A stretch of 64,000 bases of DNA from Arthrobacter sp. UNC362MFTsu5.1. GTDB lineage: Bacteria > Actinomycetota > Actinomycetes > Actinomycetales > Micrococcaceae. The notes beneath the pieces are model-generated. The model searched no databases. It worked only from the letters and a program-made list of their open reading frames with translations, and was not told the origin of the DNA. The position numbers were made by a program, and so were the translations under genes. Shown here piece after piece: positions 42,888 to 52,148 of this stretch. Position 1 is the first letter of the stretch. Every line of letters begins with the position of its first letter. The DNA lies in NCBI RefSeq assembly GCF_000685965.1, contig NZ_JMLE01000010.1, forward strand, positions 1 through 64,000, read 5' to 3'.

Positions 42888-44423
42888 TCAGTTGCGCACG
42901 ACCTCCAGTTCGATGGCCGTCCAGGACAGGGCTGGCAGGGTGGCCCGGACTTCGCCGCCGGCGGCCTTGACGCCATCCAACGGGATGAGGCCCACGGCAC
43001 CGGGGTTTGCCTGCGTGTTGGTGATGAACCGGTCCGCACCGTCCGGGATGCGCAGCACGTCGGCCCGGACCACCTGGCGGGCGTCGAAGCCGCGAAGGAC
43101 CACTTCGACGTCGGCGGCTTCTTCCAGTCCGCGGTTGGCCAGGAACAGCGCGATGCGGCCGGTTTCCTCGTTCCAGGTGGCACTGACGTCCACGAGGTCG
43201 GCATCGCCGAACTTGGCGTTGCCGTACTTGTCCGAGTCCACGGCGAGCCGGAGGATCTGGCCGTGCGCCAGCTCGGCCATGCGGGCGAAGGGGTGGAAGA
43301 TGGTCTGCTTCCATGCCGGGCCGTTTTCCTCGCTGAGGATGGGGGCGATCACGTTGACCAGCTGCGCCTGGTTGGCGATCTTGACCCGGTCACCGTGCCG
43401 GAGCAGGGAGTTCAGGAAGGTCCCGACGACGACGGCGTCCGTCACGTTGTACTGGTCCTCGATGACGCGGGGGTGCTCGCGCCAGCCGTGCTTGCCCACC
43501 TGTTCGGGGCTGTCGGCGTCGCCGGGGCGGGTGTACCAGACGTTCCATTCGTCGAAGGACAGGTTGATGTGCTTCTTGTGCTTGCCCTTGGCCCGCACAG
43601 CGTCCGCGGTGGCGATCACGGATTCGATGAAGTAGTCCATGTCCACGGCACTGGCCAGGAAACTGCCGGCGTCGCCGTCGTGCTCCTGGTAGTAGGCGTG
43701 CAGCGAGACGTAGTCCACCTGCTCGTAGGCGTGGGTCAGGACCGTCTGCTCCCAGGCGCCGAAGGTGGGCATCCCCGAGTTGGAGCTGCCGCAGGCCACG
43801 AGTTCGATGTCCGGATCAACGAAGCGCATGGCCTTGGCGGCTTCCTGCGCCAGCCTGCCGTATTCCTCGGCGGTCTTGTGCCCGATCTGCCACGGGCCGT
43901 CCATCTCGTTGCCCAGGCACCACAGCTTGATGTTGAACGGATCCTCGTGGCCGTTCTTGCGGCGCAGGTCGGACAGCCGGGTGCCGGACGGAATGTTGGC
44001 GTATTCCACCAGCTCGCGGGCTGCATCGACGCCGCGGGTGCCGAGGTTGACCGCTTCCATGACCTCCACGCCGGCTTCCCGCGACCAGTCCACGAATTCG
44101 TGCAGGCCGAAGGCGTTCGTTTCCAGGGTGTGCCAGGCGCCGTCGAGCCGTCGCGGCCGCTCCGCCACGGGACCGATGCCGTCCTCCCAGTTGTAACCGG
44201 AGACGAAGTTGCCGCCGGGATAGCGGACCACGGTGGCGCCCAGCTCTTTGACGAGGTCCATCACGTCGCGGCGGAAGCCGCGCGCGTCGGCCCGGGGATG
44301 GCCCGGTTCGTAGATGCCGGTGTAGACACAGCGGCCCATGTGCTCAACGAAGGATCCGAAGATCCGGCGGGGAACCTCGGCTACGGTGAAGTCGCGGTCA
44401 ATGGTGATGCGTGCGCGGGACAT
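42888..44423 (-). CDS. abfA: Alpha-L-arabinofuranosidase, GH51
   Basis: 511 aa, cytoplasmic (no signal peptide). GH51 landmarks: RRIFGSFVEHMGRCVYTGIYEPGHP at the start, acid/base E173 in LWCLGNEMDGPWQ, nucleophile E292 in LSFDEWNVWY, and a C-terminal beta-sandwich. It removes terminal alpha-L-arabinofuranose from arabino-oligosaccharides. AGGAGCAAA precedes ATG 44423. It is the last gene of an operon with a sugar ABC importer, so imported arabinosides are probably cut inside the cell. Confidence 0.95.
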   Translation of the reverse strand: MSRARITIDRDFTVAEVPRRIFGSFVEHMGRCVYTGIYEPGHPRADARGFRRDVMDLVKELGATVVRYPGGNFVSGYNWEDGIGPVAERPRRLDGAWHTLETNAFGLHEFVDWSREAGVEVMEAVNLGTRGVDAARELVEYANIPSGTRLSDLRRKNGHEDPFNIKLWCLGNEMDGPWQIGHKTAEEYGRLAQEAAKAMRFVDPDIELVACGSSNSGMPTFGAWEQTVLTHAYEQVDYVSLHAYYQEHDGDAGSFLASAVDMDYFIESVIATADAVRAKGKHKKHINLSFDEWNVWYTRPGDADSPEQVGKHGWREHPRVIEDQYNVTDAVVVGTFLNSLLRHGDRVKIANQAQLVNVIAPILSEENGPAWKQTIFHPFARMAELAHGQILRLAVDSDKYGNAKFGDADLVDVSATWNEETGRIALFLANRGLEEAADVEVVLRGFDARQVVRADVLRIPDGADRFITNTQANPGAVGLIPLDGVKAAGGEVRATLPALSWTAIELEVVRN

Positions 44424-44472
44424 TTTGCTCCTGTCCTAGGGGTGGATTTGATGGCGAAGGATGCTGGGGCTG

Positions 44473-45372
44473 CTACGTGCCGGCAAGGCCGGTGGTGGCT
44501 ACGCCCCTGATGATCTGCCGCTGGAAGAAAAGGAAGACGACGATCAGCGGCAGTGCGGCCAGCAGCGCGGACGCCATGTTCTGGGCGTACTGGATGCCGT
44601 AGGCGCTCTTGATGGTCTGCAGGCCCACCGGCAGGGTGAGCAGCGAGCTCTCGTTGGTGGCAATGAACGGCCAGAGGAAGTTGTTCCAGGCCCCGATGAA
44701 CACGAAGATCGCGACGGCGGCCAGGATGGGCCGGGACAGGGGCAGCACGATCGTGGTGAAGATCCGCAGCCGTCCGGCGCCGTCCATCAGCGCGGCTTCC
44801 TCGAGTTCCCGCGGAATCTGGTCGAAGAATTTCTTGAGCACGAACACCATGGGCGAGTGGATCACCTGCGGCAGGATCAGCGCCCAGTAGGTGTCGATCA
44901 GGTTCAGGGACTGCATCTGCTGGAACAGCGGGATGATGAGGACCGGCGGCGGGATGATGATGGAGGCCACGATTACGCCCATCAGCATCCTCTTGCCGCG
45001 GAAGTCGATCCGCGAAATGGCGTAGGCGACGGACGCGGAAATCACCAGGGTGATGGCAGTAATGGCCGCTGACGTGAACAGCGAGTTGAGCGTCCAGGTG
45101 GGGATGTTGCCGCTCTGCAGCACTTTGGCAAAGGCATCGAAGGTGAAGCCCGACGCCGGTATCCAGCTGATGGGGGTGGACGCGGCGTCGGTTTCGCTCT
45201 TCAGCGCGGTGACGGTGGCCCAGGCAAAGGGCACCAGCCACGCAACGGCGAGGACAGACACGACGACGGTGGCCAGGATGCGGGACAGCGGCGTCTTCGC
45301 ACGCCGGTTGGCAACGGTTTCGGCGTACCCCTTGGGCTGGAGCGCGGGTTTGGAAAGTGTGGTGGTGGCCAT
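44473..45372 (-). CDS. Carbohydrate ABC transporter permease, MalG/AraQ type
   Basis: 299 aa, six hydrophobic segments. It carries the EAA loop EEAALMDGAGRLRIFTTIVLPLSRPILAAVAIFVFIGAWNNFLWP, typical of CUT1-family MalG-type permeases. It starts two bases after the stop of the other permease. No ATPase is present; CUT1 systems often share an MsiK-type ATPase encoded elsewhere. The substrate is inferred as arabino-oligosaccharide from the downstream GH51 gene. Confidence 0.92.
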   Translation of the reverse strand: MATTTLSKPALQPKGYAETVANRRAKTPLSRILATVVVSVLAVAWLVPFAWATVTALKSETDAASTPISWIPASGFTFDAFAKVLQSGNIPTWTLNSLFTSAAITAITLVISASVAYAISRIDFRGKRMLMGVIVASIIIPPPVLIIPLFQQMQSLNLIDTYWALILPQVIHSPMVFVLKKFFDQIPRELEEAALMDGAGRLRIFTTIVLPLSRPILAAVAIFVFIGAWNNFLWPFIATNESSLLTLPVGLQTIKSAYGIQYAQNMASALLAALPLIVVFLFFQRQIIRGVATTGLAGT

Positions 45373-45374
45373 GG

Positions 45375-46319
45375 CTAGGCGCTCCTTTTCCGTGTGATGA
45401 AGACCTGCGCCAGCGCGATGAGCAGGATCAGGCCGAAGAAGATGTAGGAAATGGCTGCGGAGTAGCCCAGCCGGTAGCCCGTGAATCCGGCCTCGAAGAT
45501 GTACTGCACGATGGAACGGGTTGCTCCGCCCGGTCCGCCTTCGGTCATCTGGTAGATCTGGTCAAAGACCTTCAGGGACGCGAGGATCTGCAGGATCACG
45601 ATCATCACGGTGGTGGGGCCCAACTGGGGAAGGCTGATGGAGAAGAACTGGCGCCAGCCCCCGGCACCGTCGAGCGAGGCCGCTTCATAGTGCTGCTGCG
45701 GAATGTTCTGCAGTGCAGCCAGGTAGAGGAGGAAGTTGAAGCCGATGGTCCACCACACCGTGGCGATCACCACGGCCCACATCGCCACCGCGGGATCGTT
45801 CAGCCACGCCACCGGCGGAATGCCGAGATTTGCGAGCATGTCATTGAACAGCCCGAGCTCGGGGTTGTACATCCAGGCGAAGAACAGTGAGACCACGGTG
45901 GAGGCGAGCAGGAACGGGGAGAAGAAGGAGAGCCGCCACAGCCACTGCGCGGGAAGGCCCATGTTGACCAGTGCTGCCAGCGCCAGGGCGATGACCACCA
46001 GCGGGACGGTGCTGATCAGCGTGAAGTACAGCGTGTTCCCCAGCGAGCGCCACATGTCCGAGTCGGCGAACGCCTCGCTGTAGTTGGCCAGGCCGATGAA
46101 CCCGCTGTTGGCGCCCGTGAGGGACTTTCCGGTGAGGCTCATAACGGCCCCGGAAATCATGGGCCAGACCAGGAACATCAGGAAGAAGGCCAGGAAGGGG
46201 GCGGAGAAGGCCCAGCCGTGGAGGTTGTCGCGCCGGGAACGCAGCGATTTCGCCGCGGGCGCAGGTTTTACCGCGGGCGCTGGTTTTGCCGGGGGCGCTG
46301 TGGTGCGGGCAGTGCTCAT
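45375..46319 (-). CDS. Carbohydrate ABC transporter permease, MalF/AraP type
   Basis: 314 aa with six hydrophobic segments and the EAA loop (IPQQHYEAASLDGAGGWRQFFSISLPQLGPTTVMIVILQ). The first 35 residues are an Ala/Pro/Lys-rich cytoplasmic tail (PPAKPAPAVKPAPAAK). AAGGAGTCCTC precedes ATG 46319. Forms the channel with the MalG-type partner. Confidence 0.92.
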   Translation of the reverse strand: MSTARTTAPPAKPAPAVKPAPAAKSLRSRRDNLHGWAFSAPFLAFFLMFLVWPMISGAVMSLTGKSLTGANSGFIGLANYSEAFADSDMWRSLGNTLYFTLISTVPLVVIALALAALVNMGLPAQWLWRLSFFSPFLLASTVVSLFFAWMYNPELGLFNDMLANLGIPPVAWLNDPAVAMWAVVIATVWWTIGFNFLLYLAALQNIPQQHYEAASLDGAGGWRQFFSISLPQLGPTTVMIVILQILASLKVFDQIYQMTEGGPGGATRSIVQYIFEAGFTGYRLGYSAAISYIFFGLILLIALAQVFITRKRSA

Positions 46320-46410
46320 GAGGACTCCTTTGTCACGGACTTTGTCACGGGCGGGTCAATGTTCAGGCGGGATTCTGCAGAGGATTCGGCGGCCATGCCG
46401 GATGCCGTCC

Positions 46411-47742
46411 TCACACCGGGTTCGGCATTGCGAGGACGGTGTTGATGCGCTTCATAAACGCGTCCCAGCCGTCGGCGGCCTTGTCCCGTCCGAGGAACAC
46501 GTTCTGGACGTTCTCGGCGAAGTAGCCTTGGAAATCGGATCCCGAGCCGGTGAACCAGGCCACGGGGTCGTAGTTGATGATGTCCGCCGCCTGGGCATAG
46601 TCCGCCTGCGGCTTGAGTGCCGCGTATTCCTTGGACTTCACCACCGGCTGGTAGGCCGGGATGTGTCCGGCCTCGGCCCAGCTCAGGGAACCCTTGAGCA
46701 TGGACGCCACGAACTGGTAGACGCCGCGGCGCTTGGTTTCGTCCAGCCGGGCCTGGTGCGGCAGCACGAACGAGTGCGAGTCGGCGAAGGCGGCCGGCGT
46801 TCCAAAGAGGGTGGGGATGGTGCTGGCACCGAACGGAACTCCTGCCGTTTTCATGGTGGGCAACTCCCACACACCGGTGAAGAGCAGCCCCGACCCCGAG
46901 CCGGCGAACTCCGCGATGGCTGTCCCGCCGTCGCCGCTTTTCGTGGAGATGGTGTTATCCAGCAGGGACGTGATGAACTCCAGGCAGTCGATGGCCACGT
47001 CCCGCTCCACCTGGGCGGGCCTGCCCGGCTCCAGCACGAAGTCCGCGCCGTGTTGGCGGTAGAGCGTGTAGAACAGCCGCCACATCTGCGCGCCGTCGCC
47101 CAGATATCCGTAGGAGAGCCCGTGCTTGCCGGTGACGCGCTGCAGTTCGCGGCTTACTTCCAGGAACTGCGACGGCGAGGAGATCTCCGCCAGCCGGCCG
47201 TCCTTCCCCAGGACGCCGGCCTTGTCCGCAACTTCGGTGTTGTAGAGCATCACGAACGGGTGCGAGTCCAGTGCCAGCGAAAATACCTGGCCGTTGAACT
47301 GGCTCTTCTCCCAGATTCTGGGTCCGAAGTCCTCCGGGCGCACGCCGAACTCCGCCAGCAGGTCCAGGTCCCACGCATCCAGCAGTCCGCCGGGAGCGTA
47401 GCCCGGCACCCTGGCCGCATGCATCACGGCAACCTCCGGAGGCCGCCCGCCGGCGGAGGCCATGGCCAGCTTGGTGTAATACGGCGCACCCCACGCCAGC
47501 ACGGTCGGCTTGACCCTGTAGTCGGGGTGGTCCGCGTTGACCTTGTCGATCATGGCCATCATCTTGATGCCGTCTCCGCCGGAGAGCAGATGCCAGAAGC
47601 GGATGTCGTTGCCCGCCGCCTGGGCCGCGCCGCCGCAGCCCGTCAGGCTCGCTCCGAGGGTAAGGCTGCCTGCGAGCACACCGCCTCCGAGCAGCAATTG
47701 CCTGCGGGTCATCTGCATCGGGCGTGAATCAACTTGCTTCAC
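46411..47742 (-). CDS. Carbohydrate ABC transporter substrate-binding lipoprotein (Tat/lipoprotein signal)
   Basis: About 443 aa, family 1 extracellular solute-binding protein. The N-terminus carries TRRQLLLGGGVLAGSLTLGASLTGC, i.e. a twin-arginine motif and a lipobox, so it is probably a Tat-exported lipoprotein. The body (IRFWHLLSGGDGIKMMAMIDKVN; FTGVWELPTMKTAGVPFGASTIPTLFG) is typical of CUT1 binding proteins. AGGAG is properly spaced for GTG 47742; the GTG at 47748 touches it and is less likely. First gene of the operon; two operator-like inverted repeats lie upstream. Confidence 0.9.
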   Translation of the reverse strand: MKQVDSRPMQMTRRQLLLGGGVLAGSLTLGASLTGCGGAAQAAGNDIRFWHLLSGGDGIKMMAMIDKVNADHPDYRVKPTVLAWGAPYYTKLAMASAGGRPPEVAVMHAARVPGYAPGGLLDAWDLDLLAEFGVRPEDFGPRIWEKSQFNGQVFSLALDSHPFVMLYNTEVADKAGVLGKDGRLAEISSPSQFLEVSRELQRVTGKHGLSYGYLGDGAQMWRLFYTLYRQHGADFVLEPGRPAQVERDVAIDCLEFITSLLDNTISTKSGDGGTAIAEFAGSGSGLLFTGVWELPTMKTAGVPFGASTIPTLFGTPAAFADSHSFVLPHQARLDETKRRGVYQFVASMLKGSLSWAEAGHIPAYQPVVKSKEYAALKPQADYAQAADIINYDPVAWFTGSGSDFQGYFAENVQNVFLGRDKAADGWDAFMKRINTVLAMPNPV

Positions 47743-47851
47743 CGTCACTCCTTTGGACGTAGCCGTTGGTAAAAAATTCGCCGACTGTCCGGCTGCTTCG
47801 GGCCCGTGGGGGCGGGCCGGACAACTGTGGGCTGCAACACACTTTATATCG

Positions 47852-47893
47852 TTGTAAATGGAGTTACAAGGAAAATTTGTTAGCGCTCACAAA
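47852..47893. promoter_or_regulatory. Two operator-like inverted repeats upstream of the arabinoside operon
   Basis: TTGTAA-N6-TTACAA (47852-47869) and TTTGTTAGCGCTCACAAA (47876-47893). The second has the AGCGCT centre and TTGTTA arms of LacI-family catabolic operators. Repression by a LacI-type factor encoded outside the window is likely. The first repeat may be a separate site or part of the promoter. Confidence 0.6.
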
Positions 47894-47932
47894 TTGAGAG
47901 TTGCCATGCTGTTTTTTCGGGTGCGACAGCCG

Positions 47933-48685
47933 TTATTCGAGTCCGGCTACACCCGCCAGAACCTGCAGGTGGTGCTCGAACAGAGCGTCCTTTGCCGCAA
48001 AGGTACCCTCCCCATATTGGCCGAAAACCTCGAAGCTGATGGCACCGAAAAGCGAAGTCCAGACCAGCGCACCGCGCGCCAGCAGTCCGTCGGGAAGCGC
48101 CAGCCCGAGCTCTTCCCGGATGGCTGCCAGGTCGACCGCCAGCTGCGCCGACACCGCAGCCGCAGACGGCCCCGCCAGAGGCTCAGGCTCGGCGCGCAGG
48201 GCGCCGGCCCGCCAGGCGGCGTCGACAATGGCGGTCAGGCTGCGGATCACCCTGGTCCCGGGACCGGCTGTCCGTTCCGCCGGCGCCCGGTACCCGGGCA
48301 CCGGACTGCCGAACAGCAGGGCGTAACGGGCGGGTTCACGGACGGCCCAGCCGCGGACGGCGCGCCCCAGGGCCCGGAACCGCCCGGCGAAATCCGCTTC
48401 GGGCACGCGGGCGACGGCGGCCTCCACCTCGTCGCCCAGCTCGCCGTACGCGTCGATCAGCAGCAGGGTCAGGAGCTCGTCCCGGTTTTGCACGTACCGG
48501 TACACGGCCGAGGACACCACTCCGAGGTCCCGGGCCACTGCCCGCAGCGACAGGGCAGCCGCGCCGTGGACGGCCAGGTGTTCGCGGCCCAGCCGGACAA
48601 TGTCGGCGGTGGTCTGCGCACGGGCACGCTCCCGCGGCGTGCGCGGTGCGCGCGGTGCAGGGGCGGAGTCATTGTTGGCCGGCAT
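47933..48685 (-). CDS. TetR-family regulator with WHG-type C-terminal domain
   Basis: 250 aa. N-terminal helix-turn-helix (TTADIVRLGREHLAVHGAAALSLRAVARDLGVVSSAVYRYVQNRDELLTLLLIDAYGEL, residues about 24-82). The C-terminal ligand domain (RALGRAVRGWAVREPARYALLFGSPVPGY) is typical of TetR_C_33/WHG members. Basic Arg/Pro tail at the N-terminus. Divergent from the epimerase-like gene, with two AGAGC-N3-GCTCT sites between them; likely repressor of itself and that gene. Confidence 0.92.
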   Translation of the reverse strand: MPANNDSAPAPRAPRTPRERARAQTTADIVRLGREHLAVHGAAALSLRAVARDLGVVSSAVYRYVQNRDELLTLLLIDAYGELGDEVEAAVARVPEADFAGRFRALGRAVRGWAVREPARYALLFGSPVPGYRAPAERTAGPGTRVIRSLTAIVDAAWRAGALRAEPEPLAGPSAAAVSAQLAVDLAAIREELGLALPDGLLARGALVWTSLFGAISFEVFGQYGEGTFAAKDALFEHHLQVLAGVAGLE

Positions 48686-48725
48686 GCCTCCAGCATTTCA
48701 CGCTTCAGAGCACTGTCAACAATTG

Positions 48726-48738
48726 AGAGCAGTGCTCT
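48726..48738. promoter_or_regulatory. TetR operator candidate 1
   Basis: AGAGCAGTGCTCT, arms AGAGC/GCTCT around 3 bases. It lies 40 bases before the tetR start. Same arms as the site at 48774-48786. Confidence 0.65.
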
Positions 48739-48773
48739 TGACTTTGGAACTCCCGCCGAGCATCCTTATTTCG

Positions 48774-48786
48774 AGAGCGGCGCTCT
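48774..48786. promoter_or_regulatory. TetR operator candidate 2
   Basis: AGAGCGGCGCTCT, extending to GAGAGC/GCTCTC arms. Centre is 48 bp from site 1. It lies 45 bases before the epimerase-like gene start. Confidence 0.65.
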
Positions 48787-48831
48787 CTCAGATTCCAGAG
48801 CAGACTGAAGATCCCGAGGAAAGGGAATCCA

Positions 48832-49761
48832 ATGCCCGAACTTTTTGTGGTCACCGGCGCCGGCCCGGTGGGCTGGACCGTTGCGGAGCAGCTTGCGGCC
48901 CAGGGTAAGCGCGTGCGGGTGCTGACGCGCTCCGGCAGCGGCCCGGAGCACCCCCTCATCGAGAGGATGTCTGTGGACGTCGCCCATCCGGCACTGCTGG
49001 ACGGGGCGTTCGCCGGGGCGGCCGCCGTCTTCCACTGCATCCATGGCTCCGCCTACGCTGAGGACGCATGGCAGCGGGAGCTCCCCCGGGCCGAGGAGGC
49101 CGTGCTGGCGGCGGCCGGCGAGGCGGGCGCCGTCGTCGTATTTCCTGAAAGCCTGTACTCCTACAGCCGGCCCGGCACCGTCATGGCGGAGGACAGCCCC
49201 CGCGAGGCGCAGGGCGGAAAGCGCGGAGTCCGGACGGCGCTGCTGAAGGCGCGCGCAGCCTCCCCCGCGAATACTGTCAGCGTGGTGGCGGGCGATTTCT
49301 TCGGCCCGCGCGTGCGGAACTCCCACGCCGGCGAACGCATCGTGCCGGCGGTGCTGGCCGGAAAGCGGCTGCTGGTGATCGGCAGCGCGGACCAGCCGCA
49401 TTCCTTCACGTACGTGCCGGACCTTGCCGCGGCCATGATCCGTGCCGCGCAGACTCCGGCCTTGTGGAACCGGGTGTGGCACGCTCCCACGGGCCCGGCA
49501 GTCACCCAGCGCAGGCTTGCGGCGGCCTTCGCGGAAGCCGGCGGGGTGCCCGCTCCCAAAATGGGCGCAGTGCCGGGCTGGGCCCTCCGGGCCATCGGAT
49601 TGTTCTCCGGCGGCACCCGCGAGCTGGCCGAGATGCTGTACCAGTTCGAGCGGCCGTTCGTCATGGATTCGCACGCCAGCGAGGCCGCCCTGGGCCTGCA
49701 TCCGACCCCGCTGCCGGAAGCCGCAGCCGCCACCGTGGCCTGGTGGCGGGCGCAGGGGTGA
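48832..49761 (+). CDS. NAD-dependent epimerase/dehydratase-family protein
   Basis: 309 aa. Rossmann start FVVTGAGPVGWTVAEQLAAQGKRVRVLTRS (GxGxxG). The Y-x3-K catalytic pair of extended SDRs is not clear; SLYSYSRPG holds tyrosines, but the usual lysine is missing. This points to an atypical SDR such as an NmrA-like or reductase-like member. The body (VVAGDFFGPRVRNSHAGERIVPAVLAGKRLLVIGSADQPHSFTYVPDLAAAM) matches the family. GAGGAAAGGGA precedes ATG 48832. Probably controlled by the divergent TetR; substrate unknown. Confidence 0.85.
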   Translation: MPELFVVTGAGPVGWTVAEQLAAQGKRVRVLTRSGSGPEHPLIERMSVDVAHPALLDGAFAGAAAVFHCIHGSAYAEDAWQRELPRAEEAVLAAAGEAGAVVVFPESLYSYSRPGTVMAEDSPREAQGGKRGVRTALLKARAASPANTVSVVAGDFFGPRVRNSHAGERIVPAVLAGKRLLVIGSADQPHSFTYVPDLAAAMIRAAQTPALWNRVWHAPTGPAVTQRRLAAAFAEAGGVPAPKMGAVPGWALRAIGLFSGGTRELAEMLYQFERPFVMDSHASEAALGLHPTPLPEAAAATVAWWRAQG

Positions 49762-49800
49762 CGATTCAGCCGTCACGCACAGCAGGCTTTTGGCCGACCA

Positions 49801-49840
49801 CGAAGGGCGCGGCCGCGTAGATTCGCGGCCGCACCCTTCG
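49801..49840. terminator. Bidirectional hairpin terminator
   Basis: 17-bp stem with one C-A mismatch (49801-49817 with 49824-49840) and a 6-base loop, in the gap between convergent genes ending at 49761 and 49882. Confidence 0.65.
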
Positions 49841-49881
49841 CGGAGTCCCGATAATGTGCGTGGCGTGACGCGCACGCCCCG

Positions 49882-52098
49882 CTAACTGCGCGCGGCACCC
49901 TCCAGGTCCGTATCCAGGCTGCTCTCGGCATCACGCGGGCCAGCGGATGCCCGACCGCCGTCGTCCAGCCGCCCCAGTTTGCTGGGCCACCAGATCCGTC
50001 CGCCCAGGTCGTAGGCAAGCGCCGGGACCAGCAGCGAGCGGACCAGAACGGTGTCCAACAGGACCCCGAAGGCCACGATGAAGGCGAGCTGGACCAGGAA
50101 CATGATGGGGATGACGCCCAGCGCGGCGAAGGTGGCAGCGAGGACCACGCCTGCGGACGTAATGACGCCGCCGGTCACGCCGAGTCCCCGCAGGATCCCC
50201 GGCCTGGTGCCGTGCTTGAGGGACTCCTCCCGCACCCTGCTCATCAGGAAGATGTTGTAGTCCACGCCCAGGGCCACCAGGAACACGAAGCCGAACAGCG
50301 GCACCGTCGCATCGGCCCCCGGGAACCCGAAGAGGTTGTTGAACACCAGGGCCGAAACGCCCATGGCGGCGGCGTAGGAAAGCACCACCGAGGCCACCAG
50401 CAGGACCGGGGCCAGGACGGAGCGCAGCAGCAGCATGAGGATCAGCAGGATGACGGCGAGGACCACGGGGATGATGACGATCAGGTCGCGCTGGGCCGTG
50501 GTGTTGGTGTCCAGCGCGGTGGCCGTGACGCCGCCCACCAGGGCGGAGTCGTCGATCTTCTTCAAATCCTCGCGGAGCTTCACCACGACGTTCTCAGCGT
50601 CGCTGGAATCCGCGGCATAGTTCAGGGTGGCGTTGATCAGGACTTTGCCCTCGCGGACATCAGGGTCGCGGGGAGCCCCCGGGGCCCCTGTCACCGGCAC
50701 GCTCCCCTCCGCCAGGAGGTAGGCATCGCCGACGCCGTCGGCCGCCTTGGTCTTCTCCAGCACCTCCTGCGCTTTCGCTTCGTCGGCGACGATCACCGCG
50801 GGGCTGCCGGAACCGGCGTCGAAATGGCGGGCCAGCGCGTCCTGGCCGTCCACCGCGTTGGAGGCGGTGAGGATAACGTCCGTCTGCGGCACGCCGTTGG
50901 CCTTCAGCTGCAGGATGCCAGCGGAGGCCACCAGGAGCAGGAGCACCGAGGCCACCCAGACGGCCCGGGGGCGGCGGGAAACGAGGGAGCCGGTGGCGCG
51001 CCACAGGCCCTTCTGGCCTTCGAGGCCGGTGACGAGTTCAGGCTCGCGCTCGGTCTCCGGGATCAGCTTGGGACGGAACGGCCAGAAGGCGGCGCGGCCC
51101 AGCAGGGCCATCAGTGCCGGGAGCAGCGTGAGGGCGGCAAAGAGCGAGCACAGGATGCCGGCGGCCGCCACCGGGCCCAGCGCCTTGTTGGAGTTGAGGT
51201 CGGAAAAGAGCAGGCACAGCAGGGCGATGATCACCGTGGCGCCGGAGGCCAGGATGGGTTCAAAGGAGGCTTTCCAGGCCGTGAGGACGGCGGACGTGCG
51301 GTTGGTGGTGTGGGTTAGCGCTTCGCGGAACCTGGCAACATACAGCAGCGCGTAGTCCGTCGCGGCACCGATCACCAGGATGGAAAGGATGCCCTGGCTT
51401 TGGCCGCTCAGCTGGATCCAGCCCAGCTTGGCCATGCCGAACACCAGCAGGATGGCTGCGCACAGCGCGAACACCGAGGTGAAAAGCACCGCGATGGGCA
51501 GGAGCAACGAGCGGTAGACAATCAGCAGGATGATGAACACGGCGGCGAGGGCCACCAGCAGCAGGATCCCGTCTATGCCCGCGAAGGCGCTCACCAGGTC
51601 AGCCGTCAGTCCCGCCGGACCGGTGACGAAAGTCTGCATTCCTTCCGGGGCTGACGCCTGAACTTCCTGGCGGAGCTCCTGGACGATTTCCTTGACCTGG
51701 CCCGACGAGGATATGGGCACCACGAACTGGACCGCTTCGCCGTCCTCCGACGGGATGGGACCGATGACCGCACTGCCTGCCTGCAGCTCCTCAAGCTTGT
51801 CCTTTAGGGCGGCAGCCTCGCCCAGTTGCGCAGGCGTGAAGGCGGAGTCGCTTTCGACGACGATGACGGCCGGGATCTCGTCGGAATCCCGGAACTTTGC
51901 CTGCCAGTCCTGGGCTTCGGTGGCCTCGGCACCGGCAGGCAGGAAGGACGCCTGGTCATTGGAGGAGACTTCGTCGAGGCGGCCGAAAGTGGGTCCGCCG
52001 ACGCCGGCGATGGCCAGCCAGGTGATCACGAGCAGTACGGGGACCAGCCAGCGTAGCCAGAACGGGACGCGCGCGGTGCCGGGATGCCTCTTTTTCAT
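49882..52098 (-). CDS. MMPL/RND-family exporter
   Basis: 738 aa. Two halves, each with one helix, a large exterior domain and a five-helix bundle: residues about 15-370 (LVPVLLVITWLAIAGVGGPTFGRLDEV; GILLLVALAAVFIILLIVYRSLLLPIAVLF) and 400-710 (VPLFGFVFLVALGVDYNIFLMSRVREE with the GxDY motif of the proton relay). MmpL-type proteins export lipids or drugs using proton force. AAGAAGGACCC precedes ATG 52098. Divergent from a MarR regulator with twin operators between, so it is probably an inducible efflux pump. Confidence 0.93.
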   Translation of the reverse strand: MKKRHPGTARVPFWLRWLVPVLLVITWLAIAGVGGPTFGRLDEVSSNDQASFLPAGAEATEAQDWQAKFRDSDEIPAVIVVESDSAFTPAQLGEAAALKDKLEELQAGSAVIGPIPSEDGEAVQFVVPISSSGQVKEIVQELRQEVQASAPEGMQTFVTGPAGLTADLVSAFAGIDGILLLVALAAVFIILLIVYRSLLLPIAVLFTSVFALCAAILLVFGMAKLGWIQLSGQSQGILSILVIGAATDYALLYVARFREALTHTTNRTSAVLTAWKASFEPILASGATVIIALLCLLFSDLNSNKALGPVAAAGILCSLFAALTLLPALMALLGRAAFWPFRPKLIPETEREPELVTGLEGQKGLWRATGSLVSRRPRAVWVASVLLLLVASAGILQLKANGVPQTDVILTASNAVDGQDALARHFDAGSGSPAVIVADEAKAQEVLEKTKAADGVGDAYLLAEGSVPVTGAPGAPRDPDVREGKVLINATLNYAADSSDAENVVVKLREDLKKIDDSALVGGVTATALDTNTTAQRDLIVIIPVVLAVILLILMLLLRSVLAPVLLVASVVLSYAAAMGVSALVFNNLFGFPGADATVPLFGFVFLVALGVDYNIFLMSRVREESLKHGTRPGILRGLGVTGGVITSAGVVLAATFAALGVIPIMFLVQLAFIVAFGVLLDTVLVRSLLVPALAYDLGGRIWWPSKLGRLDDGGRASAGPRDAESSLDTDLEGAARS

Positions 52099-52122
52099 GG
52101 GTCCTTCTTGGGGTGGCTCGGA

Positions 52123-52139
52123 GGAGTAGAATTTACTCC
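52123..52139. promoter_or_regulatory. MarR operator candidate 1
   Basis: GGAGTA-N5-TACTCC, 24 bases before the MMPL start, in the divergent region between the exporter and marR genes. Confidence 0.6.
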
Positions 52140-52148
52140 ATAGTAGAC

